Shown one piece after another: positions 21,160 through 33,053 of a DNA stretch of 64,000 nt. The position numbers and the translations under genes are program-made. Positions within the stretch are counted from its first letter, which is position 1; each line of letters opens with the position of its first letter. Under the pieces are notes generated by a model that worked only from the letters and a program-made list of their open reading frames with translations, searched no databases and was not told the origin of the DNA. Source of the DNA: Ancylostoma caninum (Eukaryota; Nematoda; Chromadorea; Rhabditida; Ancylostomatidae); contig JBAJFG010000611.1 of the NCBI GenBank assembly GCA_037903475.1, positions 2,418,001-2,482,000 on the forward strand, written 5' to 3'.

Positions 21160-23930
21160 TAAGAAAATGGAGTAATTTCCTTCCGTTTTAAAGCTCCAAA
21201 TTATTCTTTTTGCCTCCAAAACAAAGGACTAGCTCTAACAATTCCATTTCACAAGCATAAGAGGATGATGAAAAAGGCTGAAATGAAATCTACATGGTTT
21301 GAAGCGTTGACTAACAAGTTCTACAGCAAGTATACCAGTAACTGGTCAGTCTATATTATACCATACGTCTACAAGGCACCTCCCGCAAGTCACTACCAGT
21401 TGCTGTATGGCAGTATGGATAAGGAGATAAGGTATGGCATAGACGGTGCGGTGCTCGAGTCGCGCCGGTGCCCCGCGCTTCGCATTTTTGTATTTACGCC
21501 TCGCCTTTAGCCCCAATTAAATTAGTGAAAAGCGTTTGAACACATTATTAGCGCGCGTAGTTCTGCACCAGAAACGAGATACTCGCAGTATCCGGAATGT
21601 ATATCAGTTCCGATACAGTATTGCCTCTGAATGGTATCTCAGTTCCGATACAGTATTGCCTCAGAATTCGAAACTGAAAACGGACTAATCGTAGAACAAG
21701 CTGACATTGACAGTGGCGAACAATGCATCGTTGAATTCTTTCGTCACTTCCTGGTTTCACATAGAAACCGTATGTTGAGGGACTGTGGTAGTCTGCGATG
21801 AATGCTGTCCAACACGAATATTTTCGCGGGTGCGTTCCCTCTCTGAGTCTGGCTTTTACAAACAAGTGGGAGTCAAAGAATGTGGTTCGAATGATGACTG
21901 GAATGTGGTTATATCTTGGTCATGATTCGGTTAACTTAGGCAGCCGGCATTGGTCTGAGAGCACAACTGTCTCTATAACCTTCGGTTCTGGCGCAACTAC
22001 TACAGCACCAGGAGATAAGAAGATAAAAGTATGCGCGGATGTACATCAAAGAACCAAGATGAAAATGTTAAATTATGAACAAGAGGGCTCATCTCGAATG
22101 ATGGAGTACATGTAGCCGGAAGTGCCATGTAATATAGAAGCTTTTCAAGTCAGCGTCAAGCAAATGGGAATTGACCGTAGCGTTCCATAGGAGAAAAAAG
22201 TACATTCGTCACATAAAAAAGGATGTGTACCATTCATTACCTCTTATACATATGTGTACGTTGAAGAAGACGGTGCACAAGTCTCATTAAATTAGGTAAC
22301 TACTGATATTGACGTTAAAACCTCCTAAGAATATAGATGACCTGTAGCAGAATGTCTGAAACAGTTTATGAATTTCCACAGTGCTCTGGCTACACTGTAG
22401 AACAGTGTTGAACAATTGTTTGAAAGAGACCTACAACAACAAACGATTATGAGCAGAGTTTTGGCAAAATAAAAATCATAAAAATTTGAGTGACTCGATA
22501 AATAACATAGGAACCAAAAATAGAAAACATCTTGAGCAGAAGAACAAAATCTAATGGCATTACTTAAGAGAAACATAAGCTAACATGCCGAGATTGCAAG
22601 AGAAGATAGCATTCGAAATGCTTGCTGCCCTTCCTTTCTGATCCGCAGGGACATAAGGCTGCCTTCACAAACATTCTAGTTTTCGACTTTCGAGTTCTCG
22701 AATAACGGATGAATCTGATACATTTTCGGTCGACCCACTGTTCATAAGCAAATTAGTTCAATTTTCCCTATTTTACAAAATTATTCCATCAAATTCGTCC
22801 ATCACTTAGCAGCAGAAAGCGACTTCAACTCCGTCGAGGCACTACAACACTATACATATATACACTTTATACAACCATATTGTTTTAACAATATAACAAA
22901 AAGTAAATTAATCCATGAAAAACTTTTGCTACGTCAATGCTGCCTACTAAATGTTGATGAGTTATCTGCAAATCTGAGACATTTGAGATAATATCGGATA
23001 TAATTTTTCCACTTATAAGCATTTTATGGCACATTTCACACATATAGATGAATTTCCGCAGTGGGATTATACGAAATTTCACGAAAGAATTTACGCGACC
23101 GTGAAAAACATAGTTGACCGCTAGTTGAAAAGAAGCGATAGTGGTAGCCGAGCGGCGATTTGATCGTAACCGCTGATGTCCTTTCGTCTCAATGCGGAAG
23201 ACGCAAAACATTGAACGACTTGTTACATGAAATTGACTGTGGTCAATGAATCCTATAATAATCGATAGAAAAGAATTTCTTAGAAATATCGATGGGGTTT
23301 GCACGTGACTTGGAGGGCGGTTGCCCCCGTAGATGTCGATGTTGCTTGACAGCAGAGCGTGCAAAGGGTGTCAACGATGTCAAACAAATCCACTATAGAC
23401 GAGACCTCAGTGCTGATCTGAACCATTATTTCTTATCAGCAGTGCAGCCACATGGAGTAACTCTAGAAGAAAAGCAGAAATTCTGCAATTTTTTTGTTAT
23501 ATCCAACAGTAGAGATCCATTTCACAGGGCTCCTGGTTGTAATTTTACAATACTCGCAAAGCATAAAATTCATAATTCACAACAGTAAATGAATTAATGA
23601 ACTAATTTAGCGCACCCATGCGATATTATAGTAGCCAGTTGCTACATGTTCATTTGGTAGTTCTCTTAACTATGTTACAAGTGGAGTTGATAGATCAGGC
23701 AATGAAAAATATTAGGTAAACCGGTGACACTCAATATCAGCGAGGTGTCAGTGGATTTCAAATGTAGTGTACGGGAATATCAAAACGTTTCCAGCCGAGA
23801 CCATTTACAGCAGTCGAAGGTCGATGTAGTTTTGATTTCGTCTCTTTTCGTCACCTGTCTGGTTCCGTCAAAGTGCCGTTTCAAATTTTACTTGTTTATT
23901 TATTTGTGACATGCAGAGATTACTCCTCTT
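21160..23930. other. Unresolved region
   Basis: Open blocks at 21548-21865 (-), 21798-22115 (+) and 22885-23364 (-) are not clearly genes. At about 23280-23405 (-) a block reads VSSIVDLFDIVDTLCTLCCQ and may be an exon. A 35-base tandem duplication (TCAGTTCCGATACAGTATTG units) occurs at about 21600-21668. Otherwise AT-rich. Confidence 0.3.
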
Positions 23931-23940
23931 AACACTGCCG

Positions 23941-24254
23941 CTACAGTCCTCGAGGACTGTAGCACCTTGCGTCGCCGTCGCCGGCGACTGTGAGGCCGAT
24001 ACGCATTGATTGTGGGCGGAGCGGCGACGGCGGCCGCCGTCGCCGGCAACTGGCGATCGCCAATATCGGCGGCCGCCAATGTTGGCGACTGTGACGTTGG
24101 TGCGTATCGATCGGTCGCCAACATTGGCGATCGGCGGCCGCCAATTTTGGCGACTGCGGCGCCGGTGCGTATCGATTGTGAGGGGTCGCCAACATTGGCG
24201 GCCGCCGTCGCCGGCGACGGCGACGCAAGGTGCTATACTCCTCGAGGAGTATAG
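23941..24254. mobile_element. GC-rich MITE with palindromic ends, copy 1
   Basis: A 314-base element of GC-rich blocks (GGCGGCCGCCGTCGCCGGCGAC-like, many TTGGCGAC units). Each end is itself a 22-base palindrome: left built on CTACAGTCCTC, right on CTATACTCCTC. Inside each palindrome the arms share CACCTTGCGTCGCCGTCGCC in inverted orientation. A second copy, in the opposite orientation, is at 35968-36209. Confidence 0.8.
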
Positions 24255-24259
24255 CGGCT

Positions 24260-24840
24260 ACCTAACAAAGCACCGTAAGGGCGACAATGACGGAAAAATG
24301 GATACAGTCCCCAATGATGAAAAAGAGAGGTTTAGACAGCGCGTTCAGGGTTTCGCTGCGGGACCGCGCCCTGACGGTCTCGAGCCCCCCGGGCGAGGTA
24401 GTGTTTACAACGATTTGACATTCCATAGCGGCAGTGTACGGAGCAGGGTAGCCCCCATATTGGCGCTTGGTCAGGGATTGGATTGCTTATGTCCACGTCG
24501 AAGAAATCGGTGGATGCTGTGAGAGATCCCGCAGAGATACGTTCGGTTTCTTCACTGGGGATGTACGCTTCGCTCTCATCCTATTGAGGTCTAACAAGGA
24601 TTAGCGAGTTTTAGGACTCCTTATTTCTAAGAAGGACACTACAATCAGATGCACAGGATGAATGAACTAAGAACGCGTCATCTCTAGCTGCTGTGACATT
24701 TCCTAAAATTACTTTTGACCATACTTTCTGAATGTTTCCTGACCTTCTCCCTTTATTCTCGAAATCTACAAGGAGTGCGAGTGCACTGATGACGGATTGG
24801 TTTGGCAGGGCTCCACAGTTTAAAAAAAAACACTAAAGCA
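24260..24840. other. No clear gene
   Basis: The plus frame that crosses the MITE continues to 24522 but owes its length to the GC-rich repeat. Nothing else recognised. Confidence 0.35.
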
Positions 24841-24846
24841 CCAGGA

Positions 24847-25365
24847 TGGGTCCACGCATGGAGAATGGGTGTGCTCTGGCCCAGTAGTGAGGAAGCACAG
24901 GATAAATTTTTGAAATTGCTTTGCAAAGCAAATAAAAATCCTACATTTCTTCACTTTTAACTGTTTATTTTTATTAGTACTTTTGATCAACTCATTTAAA
25001 TTATTTATTATCACAATAATGTTTTCACTAATTTTATTTTCCATCTGGGTCCCCAAAGCGGCGGAGAGCACATTTTTTCCCACCCCCCCCCCCCTCTCCC
25101 GCCCACTTCCTGCGCCTGCCACTTGGTGCACGAATGGAGAATGGGCATGCCACGGCGCAATCGTGAGGAAAACGTCAGGATACGTCATTGGCGTTTTAGA
25201 GAACGGGTCGCCGTGGCCAATAGTCGGCAAGAGGCCAGTAAACGGGTCCACGGATGGAGAATAGGCCTGCCACGGCGTAATCGTGGGGAAAACGTCAGGA
25301 TACGGGTCCACGGATGAAAAATAGGTCTGCCGTGGTTCATTAGTGTGGAAAAAGGTGATTATTCG
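24847..25365. repeat. Diverged tandem repeat array
   Basis: Units beginning GGGTCCACGGATGGAGAATA recur at about 24847, 25127, 25245 and 25302, with a shared continuation GCCACGGCGTAATCGTGGGG and GAAAACGTCAGGATACG. Spacing is about 57 bases for the best pair; the first unit is separated by AT-rich sequence and a C-homopolymer (25084-25094). Degenerate minisatellite; apparent ORFs across it are by-products. Confidence 0.7.
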
Positions 25366-25399
25366 CACTACATTTTTCACATTGAGTTGTACACAGGTT

Positions 25400-26400
25400 C
25401 TAAAGCAATCTGGAAGATGCTCCTGTGCAGAGCTGGGAGTGGCTGGTCATAACGGGTACGTAGGCGTTGAACGAATGCAGTGTCATAAAAAACAGTGGGT
25501 GGTATCATTGTATCGAAAATTTTACATGTAGATATGTGACTAAGAAGATAAGGATCACGAGAAATGTGGAGGCCCGATGTCGGCGAGGCGGCCAGTCTGG
25601 TAGAATGTACGCAATTTACAAGGGAAATACCGTATTTGAGCTCAGTTAAATATTAGTTTTGCTTCTTTGTTAATTTTCAAACCATTTTCCATGTGTGAAG
25701 CTTCTCTACTTTCCTCAAGTGGCTGCCCCACCCCACTTTCTAACGTCCCGAAGGGGCGCTAGTAATAAGATAAAATAGAACGATAAAACACGAAGAACAC
25801 AAATAGCATCTGCAAATACTACTAATCTCCTTTTTCATTTGGATTTGAACACCGTCTGACTGCGTGTCATGAGTCGTTTTTTAGCTCTTGACTTACCCTT
25901 TACCAGTATTGTGACAGCTCTCCTCAATTTCCGCTATACCTTATTTTCTATCGCACACACACCTCCGACACCTTCCACTGTCCGAATTCACTCACGGATC
26001 AAGCGCAGCTCAAGAGGCTAGGGATACCAACGACATCTAAGGAGAAATCGTCACTGCTGAAAAATAGCACCGACACTGATGTCCGCTTGAGAAAGGTCAA
26101 TTTTGACCCGGACGATGTGCTTCTCTCTGAACGTACGATTTGAACAACACTGAGCAGAGTCGCTAGAGTTCGCTATAGCCATGAAGAAGAATAATAACTG
26201 ATGATAATTCCCAGCAACAAATTATTTATCTGATCCACTCCGTAAAATAAACCTAAGGGCTTAGTGAAAGGTGACCTTTAACAATGTGAGCGCGCGACAA
26301 CTCTATGAAAATATGTCTGAGGCAGTTTCCAACTAGCAATTTTGTCCACTTTTCTACCCATTTTGTTGAGTTCCATTTGAGAGTTGCAGTCCAGGTGCAC
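25400..26400. other. No gene seen
   Basis: No exon with convincing splice sites or recognisable protein on either strand. Confidence 0.35.
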
Positions 26401-26413
26401 AAATTGAATCGTC

Positions 26414-26995
26414 TCAAACAGTGTGGCATTTCACAGAGACAGAACTGAGGAGTTGCTCTGCCCTCATTGAAGTGAGCAGAAATTTAATGAACGATTGCAA
26501 ACAAGGGGAATGTCGTCTCTGTGTCGTCTGTCCTTTGAAACCTGTCGTCTGCTCAACTGTATAATAGATAAACCTTCCTAGGACTGTTAAGTAATCACCC
26601 GCTTCGCTGTTTCTGAGAATTCCGAATCCGAATGGGGGTTCACACTTTTCACATTGTCGCGAATGTGTTAACTTAGTTGTTCTCTGAACTTCCTGAAGCT
26701 CTCTAAACACCTTCTGTAGAATGCAGTAACCCGAAATGAAGAATATGGCCGAGCAGTTAGTAAGTACCCGCCACAGACTGAGCATCATGGGAAATAGGAT
26801 AAGTAAATGTTTCTGGAGAAAGAACGGATTTTTTTTGTTCATGCCGTTGGCTTTCTCTACTAGAAACACCCTATGAAAGGCGAACACTACCTTAAAAATG
26901 CTCTTCAGACGACCACACACAACGCTAGCGGTTCTACCGATGCTTATAATGTCAGCCATACTCACAATCGAAAACTCGTCAATGACAATGCACAA
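26414..26995 (-). CDS. Hypothetical ORF, 193 codons
   Basis: One of the longest unspliced frames outside repeats. It starts MCIVIDEFSIVSMADIISIG and contains two hydrophobic stretches (around residues 60-75 and 80-95, HLLILFPMMLSLWRVLTNCS) followed by a Cys-x2-Cys (QCEKCEPPFGFGI). The pattern could be a fragment of a nematode seven-transmembrane receptor, but no family motif is convincing and the whole may be non-coding. An internal TTTAAG|gtagtg could be a donor. Confidence 0.3.
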   Translation of the reverse strand: MCIVIDEFSIVSMADIISIGRTASVVCGRLKSIFKVVFAFHRVFLVEKANGMNKKNPFFLQKHLLILFPMMLSLWRVLTNCSAIFFISGYCILQKVFRELQEVQRTTKLTHSRQCEKCEPPFGFGILRNSEAGDYLTVLGRFIYYTVEQTTGFKGQTTQRRHSPCLQSFIKFLLTSMRAEQLLSSVSVKCHTV

Positions 26996-26999
26996 ACAT

Positions 27000-28840
27000 A
27001 ATAGTATCCCATGCTAGAAATGGATCGTTTCAAAATTCTATATACCGTAAAACGTGTTGTGAAAAGGATCCTGAATAGAAAAACAGAAAGTTCTGATCCC
27101 CGATTAATTTCGCTAGTCCAAGTTTCAAGGAATCGTTCCGAATTGAAGTGAAGGTCATGCGTTTTGTAGGGGAGAAGAAGGTCAAGCCGCCCCCTGCCAA
27201 GAAGAGAAGCTTGGGTACGAATCCCGTTCGATAAGGAGGCTCTGTATTTTTATGAAGCTCAGAACTAAAGGTATGCCCCCACCCTCCTTGTTCTGACTCC
27301 TCCGATACCCCCTCGCCACCTACATCATCTAATTCACCAATCCGCAACTTCTATGTCATTGAATTCACCATGTCCATTGACCGTATTTCTACGTCCTTTA
27401 TAATCTGTGTTGTGATACCGAATTCCCTCCATGTCATCTCAGTTTATATGATAGAAATCGTATTTCGAACTACTAATATTCCACCCTCTCTAAAAAAATG
27501 GCAACCGATTACGTTGTAAGCGGAACCAGAGCAGCAATGTGCTGGGTGTGAGGATGAGGAGTCGCCCATGTTCTTCGCTGTCTCATGAGCTGTCGCTACT
27601 TGGTGTACTCCGCAATTTCAATAGCAATAGAGGGTGAAGATTAGTAGCGGCTCGACGCCCCTCAATCAGTTCAAAGAGAGGAGGAAGCAACGGCAGAAGC
27701 TGCAATACTGCCAAAAATATTCGTAAAGGATCGGCGTTGTTGATTAATACTTTGTGTGGCATCTGTACCGTATTGTAGTGAAATAAATTAAATGATTTAT
27801 AAATGATTTTGCCAATTGTAATGGATGTATTAATGATTTTGCCATTTTCTCGTACCTGTTGGATTTCAATAGCGAAGCCGTAGCGCTGTGCTCTATTTCT
27901 ACTCTTTTTCGCTCTTTCAAACTTTTTCCTACATACATATGTTTACGACATATTTCTTTTTGTTGCGCATTTTTACCCAAATTCTGGCATAATACATAGA
28001 TCCTCTGCATTATTTCACTGTATGGATTTCGTGCCTTTCGAGATAACTCTACCATTTTCCACTGTCTACCTTAATATGTTCTGTTTCTTCTATACCTCTG
28101 TTCTACTGCTAGTTCTACTCTGCTTTATGCTGATTGATATGAATTTCCTTAGCTTTAGTCTGGGCAAATGGTCTTCCTCCATTTCCTTTTCTTTCTTGTG
28201 CAATAAGTTTTGGCCTTTCACACCTTATCCATGAATGCAAGGAATGGCCTAAACTTCTGGATTAGTTTCGGTTTGAAGATATCGCAGTTCGGCATATAAG
28301 CGATCCACGAGGAGAAAATGGATGAGTCAGACTCACAAACTTGTGGCATTGATACAAGTCAATACTTGTGTGAGCTTGAGATGTTCAATATCATGAAGTA
28401 TGAGAACTTTGCTGAATTTGCTAGGAGGTTCAATAGGAAATGTCAAAGGGTGGTTCTGAATATGATACGTTGATTAAGATCTAGGCGATGATCATCTGGA
28501 AGGCAGAGCAAAGAATGTTGTCTTATCCAGAATGAGAACCAAGGATCGTGTACAAAGTATTTCTGCCACATTTTTTGTTCGTCTATTAGCATATTCAGCT
28601 AGTATATTTGGCTAGAATGCCTCCTCCCTCGAGCCTGTTGCACAACCTTTTTGTATATTGCATATTTGTTCCTACCGATGTTCGTACGCGCCTGAGAAAC
28701 CTCATTTTGCGCCCTCTCGTGTGTACTATGACAATCGTCTATTATCAATATATAACGAACGCAAAAATGCAAGTTCGTGGCCTAGGGAGTCGGGCAACCC
28801 GGTGTAGCGCTGGAGCGCGAAATCTGCCGTGCTGATTGCT
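27000..28840. other. Unresolved, AT-rich
   Basis: Open blocks at 27030-27347 (-), 27744-28055 (-) and 28022-28234 (+) have no recognisable motif. No repeats apart from short runs. Confidence 0.3.
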
Positions 28841-28848
28841 TTTCATCC

Positions 28849-29720
28849 ATTGTTTTTTTTGTTTTTCATGGTTGTAATTGTTTTCATTATTGTTGAATGT
28901 TGTTCTTATTGCTGTTTCTACTTCTTTGTTGTTGATTTTGTTATTATTGTTATTCACAAGGGTGCTTTATATGCATTGTTGTTTTCGTGGCTGCTCTTCT
29001 TCTTTTTCGTTCTTCTTCTTCTTGTTATTGTTTTCTCTTTGTTCTTCCTTCTTCTTTGTTGCTGTTTTTGTTGTTGTTGATGTTTTTCTTCTCCCTTCCT
29101 CTTCTTCCTATTGATTCTTCTTCTTCGTTCTTCTTATTCCTTGTTGTTATTGTTTTTGTTCTTCTCACTGTTCTTCCTCTTTGTTTTTGTTCTTCTCCTT
29201 TTTCTTCGCTGTTGGTAGTTGTTTTTGTTTTCCTGCCTTTTTCTCTTCGTTCTTCTTCTTCGTTCTTTCTTCTTCTTCTTCTTCTTCTTCTCCTTCGCTG
29301 TTGTTGTTCGCTTCTTCTTCTTCTCTCCATTCTTCGTTCTTCTTTCTTTTCTTCCTTTCTTGTCCTTCGTTCTCCTTTTCCTACGTGCCTCCTCCTTTTC
29401 TTCTTCTTCTCTGTTTGATTCTTCTTCCTTCTTTGTCATCACCTTCTTCTCCTTGTTATTGTTATTGTCCTTCTTCCTATTCTCCCTCCTTGTTTTTTGT
29501 TGTTGTTCTTCTTCGTTGTTGCGTCGTTGATGTTTTTCTTGTATCTGTTCCTTTTCGTTGTTCTTCTCCACTTCCTCCTCCTCAGCTGTTGTTGTTGTGT
29601 TGCTCCTGTTCTTCTCCTCTCCAATCTTCGTCCTCCTTCCTGTTCTTCCTTCATTCGTTCTTCGTTTTTTTTCTTCATACTTGCTCCTTTCTGCTTCTTC
29701 TCCCTCTTCTTCTTCCATTT
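28849..29720. repeat. Long polypyrimidine tract (TTC/TTG/TCC)n
   Basis: About 870 bases of T/C/G on the plus strand with almost no A, built from TTC, TTG and CCT triplets (for example CTTCTTCTTCTTCTTCTTCT near 29268). All long frames here on both strands (Phe/Leu/Ser-rich or Lys/Glu/Arg-rich) are by-products. Such tracts can form triplex (H-DNA). Confidence 0.9.
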
Positions 29721-29945
29721 TATATCAGGTTCTTGCGGAATTAATTGCCGTTTCGGGGTATGCTCACTAGAACCTTTCTATTCTGCCCGATTTGAGCAAC
29801 TTCAGCCTAATCTGTGTGACCTCCTGATAGGGCTTTTCCCCTTATTCGAATGCTTCTTGATTATTCTGGCTAGCTCTTTTCTGAGGGTTTTTGTGAAGTC
29901 GCAAACAAATCATGAGCCGACGTTATTTTCGGGTGATTATGGTTC

Positions 29946-30251
29946 ATGACTTCAAACTCGATCACTCTTTGTCGGATGCTTGCGGTGATCTTGCATTGTT
30001 TTGGCTTCGAATTTCCTTCCAAATGGGCAGTGAACTATTCGGTCGCAAATTATTCTTCCGTCGATTTTGATCCCCAAAGCAACCATGGTCGTGACCACAG
30101 GTTGTTCTCTGATGATCAAGCGTTGAGAAGAGTCGTGGAACCTAATCCGGGTCCAACCATTTGGACTTTGAGGGCAGGGATGGGGGCTCACTATGCTACA
30201 GTTTCAAAACATTTGACATCAGTCGACATGACAAGAAAGGTGCGGAAGTGA
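29946..30251 (+). other. ORF with 2A-like VVEPNPGP motif
   Basis: A 101-codon frame contains ALRRVVEPNPGPTIWTL. The D-x-E-x-NPGP core is the ribosome-skipping 2A motif that is also known near the N-terminus of some non-LTR retrotransposons. Here the first Asp is Val. No endonuclease or reverse transcriptase follows, so this may be the decayed 5' end of a LINE or chance. Confidence 0.25.
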
Positions 30252-30715
30252 ACACCACACGATCTGACAGATGACCAGCGTCTCACCCGCTGTATCATCA
30301 TTTCTAACTTAATTTTTCGCCTTAAAAACTACCCATTTCTACACCGCGCAACAGCTATCAATGGAGCTCGGTTCCTGTGCGATAAATCCAACTTTTTCTA
30401 AATCAAGTCTTCGCACTAGGGAGCTTGTGTCAGAAGTGTGGTGATGCTGTAAGAGTGTGATCCACTGCAGTCTTCTCCAACCTAGTCAAGCACTAACGTC
30501 AGAGTCCTGGTATTGTAATTTCGAGCTGATACCAGCAAATCTGCTATAGATGTGGTCGGCAGTGGCGAACAAAAATAGATTTCCCCCTTTTCCAAAGTAA
30601 CGTTAAGCCTCACTCTCCAAAATTCACACGACAAAACTGATGTAGTAAGGCATCAAGGCTCTCACTCATTGACCTCATTCCTCAGACCATTACCTTACTG
30701 CATATCCTTTTTCAG

Positions 30716-30839
30716 AGCTCCAGATGCAATCCTGCGACAGCGGCAGATTGCTGATCTGGAGCATGCTGAAATCGCCTTCCAAAAGTTTGCGGATCCTTGT
30801 GATCTCGGTTTTAGTAGTGGAGGCATGCAATCCTCGTAG
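30716..30839 (+). CDS. Terminal exon, unidentified gene
   Basis: After a CCTTTTTCAG acceptor, one split base then APDAILRQRQIADLEHAEIA...PCDLGFSSGGMQSS to TAG (40 residues). Charged helical start then a Gly/Ser end. An ATG block at about 30362 (MELGSCAINPTFSKSSLRTR) on the same strand could be an upstream exon, but the phase was not matched. Confidence 0.5.
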
Positions 30840-31417
30840 ACTTGTCAGGGAGGATCTACTGACTTGAACGGTTGCTGAGGCGATGAAAAAAATTGTGTTT
30901 GAGCCGAGTTAAAACACTTTGAACTGGTGTTTCTACTTCGGCAATTAATTTCGCAACAACCTGATGTATTTGCTTTTGAAACCTGTGCTTATTTCTGTTC
31001 TTCGAAAAAATGGGAGAAACCTAATTGCTTGAAGATGCGATGCCGTTCCTCGAACATTGCTCGAATGATCCCTCTTTACTTGTTAACTGACAAGGGAGTC
31101 GTGCTGGTTTCCCATTACATTCTTTTTGTTTGAGGGTGATTGGAAATTCTTCTCCTTGTTAGGGAAAGGTGTCCGCTTCTCAGAATGTTTTTTTTTTTCG
31201 GCTGGTTCCTCATTCATCCATTCCTGAAATTCATTTCATTCTTTTTTTCCTGTCAATTTAGGTTGAATTGGTCCAGCTCTAAAACGACGTTGATGCAGGC
31301 TTCAAACTAGAATTCATTCTATTATTCGTGTTAGATTCGTATTTTCGAGTTTGCCTTCACCTAAGTTATCCTGTTCATATTCAATAACTTTTTTCTTGGT
31401 TCAAAGGTTCTTCAAAA

Positions 31418-31861
31418 ATGAGTGAAAGTGGAGGTAAAGTAAGTGCAGTTCGATCGATATTTGAAGGTAATTTCTCAAAATTCCTCGCAGTCCATTGTCC
31501 GTTTTGTTTGCTCGATGTTATTATATGATAGAAATGACCAAATCTGACATTTTTAAACGCATTTCTACATTTTGTTCTTTGCAATTCCTCATTATTGAGA
31601 AGAAGCCCAACAACGCTGAAAAGAAAGCTTGCGTTTTTGACTTCAACACAGTCTTCGAAGAAACCAGAGAGGTGCCACTTAGTTCTTTTCGATTTTCGAT
31701 ATTTAGCTGCTATATTCACCTATATTTTTTCGCTCACAACTTTTTATGGAAATTGCCGAGCTCAGTTCATCCCTCGATGTCAATATTCATTGCGTTACTT
31801 TCAGGGGCAACCCTACCTCTTAGGTAGCGCGTGGAGCCAGAAGAGTTTTTCCGCACCCTGA
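31418..31861 (+). CDS. Three-exon micro-gene (49 residues)
   Basis: Exon 31418-31438 begins AAAA-ATG (MSESGGK) and ends at GTAAGT. Exon 31600-31671 reads KKPNNAEKKACVFDFNTVFE-ETRE and ends at GTGCCA. Exon 31805-31861, after ACTTTCAG, reads GQPYLLGSAWSQKSFSAP and TGA. All junctions are phase 0. No family recognised; the last exon could be extended by an alternative donor (TTAG|gtagcg). The acceptor at 31599 (TATTGAG) is weak. Confidence 0.45.
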
Positions 31862-32966
31862 AACTGAAGCCAAATGTAACTCAGTGTACAATGCATGGTA
31901 AGAAAAGGAAACTGAAAAAAAAGAGAAAAAGTACAGCTGCAACAAAGATTCTCGAGTCGATAACGAATGAGACAGACTGACTTGAAGGTAAGAATTGTCA
32001 TAATCGCGCTTCCGTAATGCCACACGTTGTAGAACTAATGCACTTAGATTACGGTGACTTCTTCGAGCACCATGCCTCAACCACACAATTTCTTTTTTTC
32101 TCTCATTTCTGCTACTTGTTGCCCTCGATTAAACGCACTAAATGTTAGCTGTCATGAAGAACGATAAGTCGTGAGAGCTGCCACTGGCATAGCTCACCCC
32201 ATGCAAAGGTTGCCATCCCCATAGTGTACGATGGGCATGCGAAACTACCCTCTCTGCAGGTGTGGGTGCTGAATTCGGTTTAAAGCTGGATTGATTATGC
32301 AATTTTCAAGAGTTAACTTCTCTCTCGTTTAGTGCGAATCAACTCCTGAATGCCACTATCAGAGCCGCGGTGCTCACACGGCGCTCTTTGCAACATTTTA
32401 CCAACAGAGAATTGAAGTGTTACCAAGCCTTATCGCAATCTGAAAATGTTGAGAAAAGTAGTCCAAATTCCTGGGAATGAGCTGGGGGAGGGGAACAGCA
32501 GGATCGAGCGGAAATGGGGATGATTTTATCAACGAATTGTGCGGACATGCAGAGATTTAGGTCTCCACGTTGCATGTTGTGCAGCGCATGCTTGTGGACC
32601 TCGACCATTGGAGTCTCTTATATGGACAATGTTTTTTTTAATCTTTTGAAATACTAGAACAGCGTCAAGGACTATGATTGCATGTACAAGTGCTCACGAA
32701 AGGACAAATCCTATAACATAATGGAAGCGCCATTCATCGCATTAGAATCTCTCTGTGAAAGTACAGAATACCGTAGATTTCTGTCTGAGTGTGATTCACT
32801 GTTTCATAAGATTGCAATCCTCTTATTCATCTTCCATCGCTATTAGTGAATCGCTTCTGGAATGAGGAGCTATGTTTTCTTTGCATCCGGGGAAATTGAA
32901 ATGTGATTGCAGCTTAGATATTAGAAAGCGAAATGAAAATAATATTGAGCGAACAATGCCGAAACG

Positions 32967-32974
32967 TATAAAAA
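32967..32974 (+). promoter_or_regulatory. TATA box
   Basis: TATAAAAA about 45 bases upstream of an ATG with a signal-peptide-like start at 33012. Confidence 0.45.
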
Positions 32975-33011
32975 TACGCCTTGACTTCTCGAGAGCATCG
33001 CCTGCCAACAG

Positions 33012-33053
33012 AATGGCCCTTCTTCTGCTCGTTGCACTCATCAGCATTGCTGA
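33012..33053 (+). CDS. Signal-peptide first exon
   Basis: ATG opens MALLLLVALISIAD, a typical hydrophobic secretion signal, followed by GAC|gtgggt as a possible donor. With the TATA box upstream this looks like the first exon of a secreted protein on the plus strand. The next exon was not found; the four-exon gene at 36.7 kb is the nearest candidate on that strand but the link is unproven. Confidence 0.4.
   Translation, partial: NGPSSARCTHQHC

Noticed and set aside
24006..24522. 170-codon plus ORF and several minus ORFs
   Set aside because: They run through the GC-rich palindromic MITE; the Arg/Ala/Pro-rich product is a by-product of the repeat.
27205..27230. B-box-like GGGTACGAATCCC
   Set aside because: No A box at the right distance and no tRNA fold.
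28829..29949. Long ORFs of 100-190 codons on both strands
   Set aside because: They are translations of the polypyrimidine tract (Phe/Leu/Ser-rich or Lys/Arg/Glu-rich) and have no protein character.
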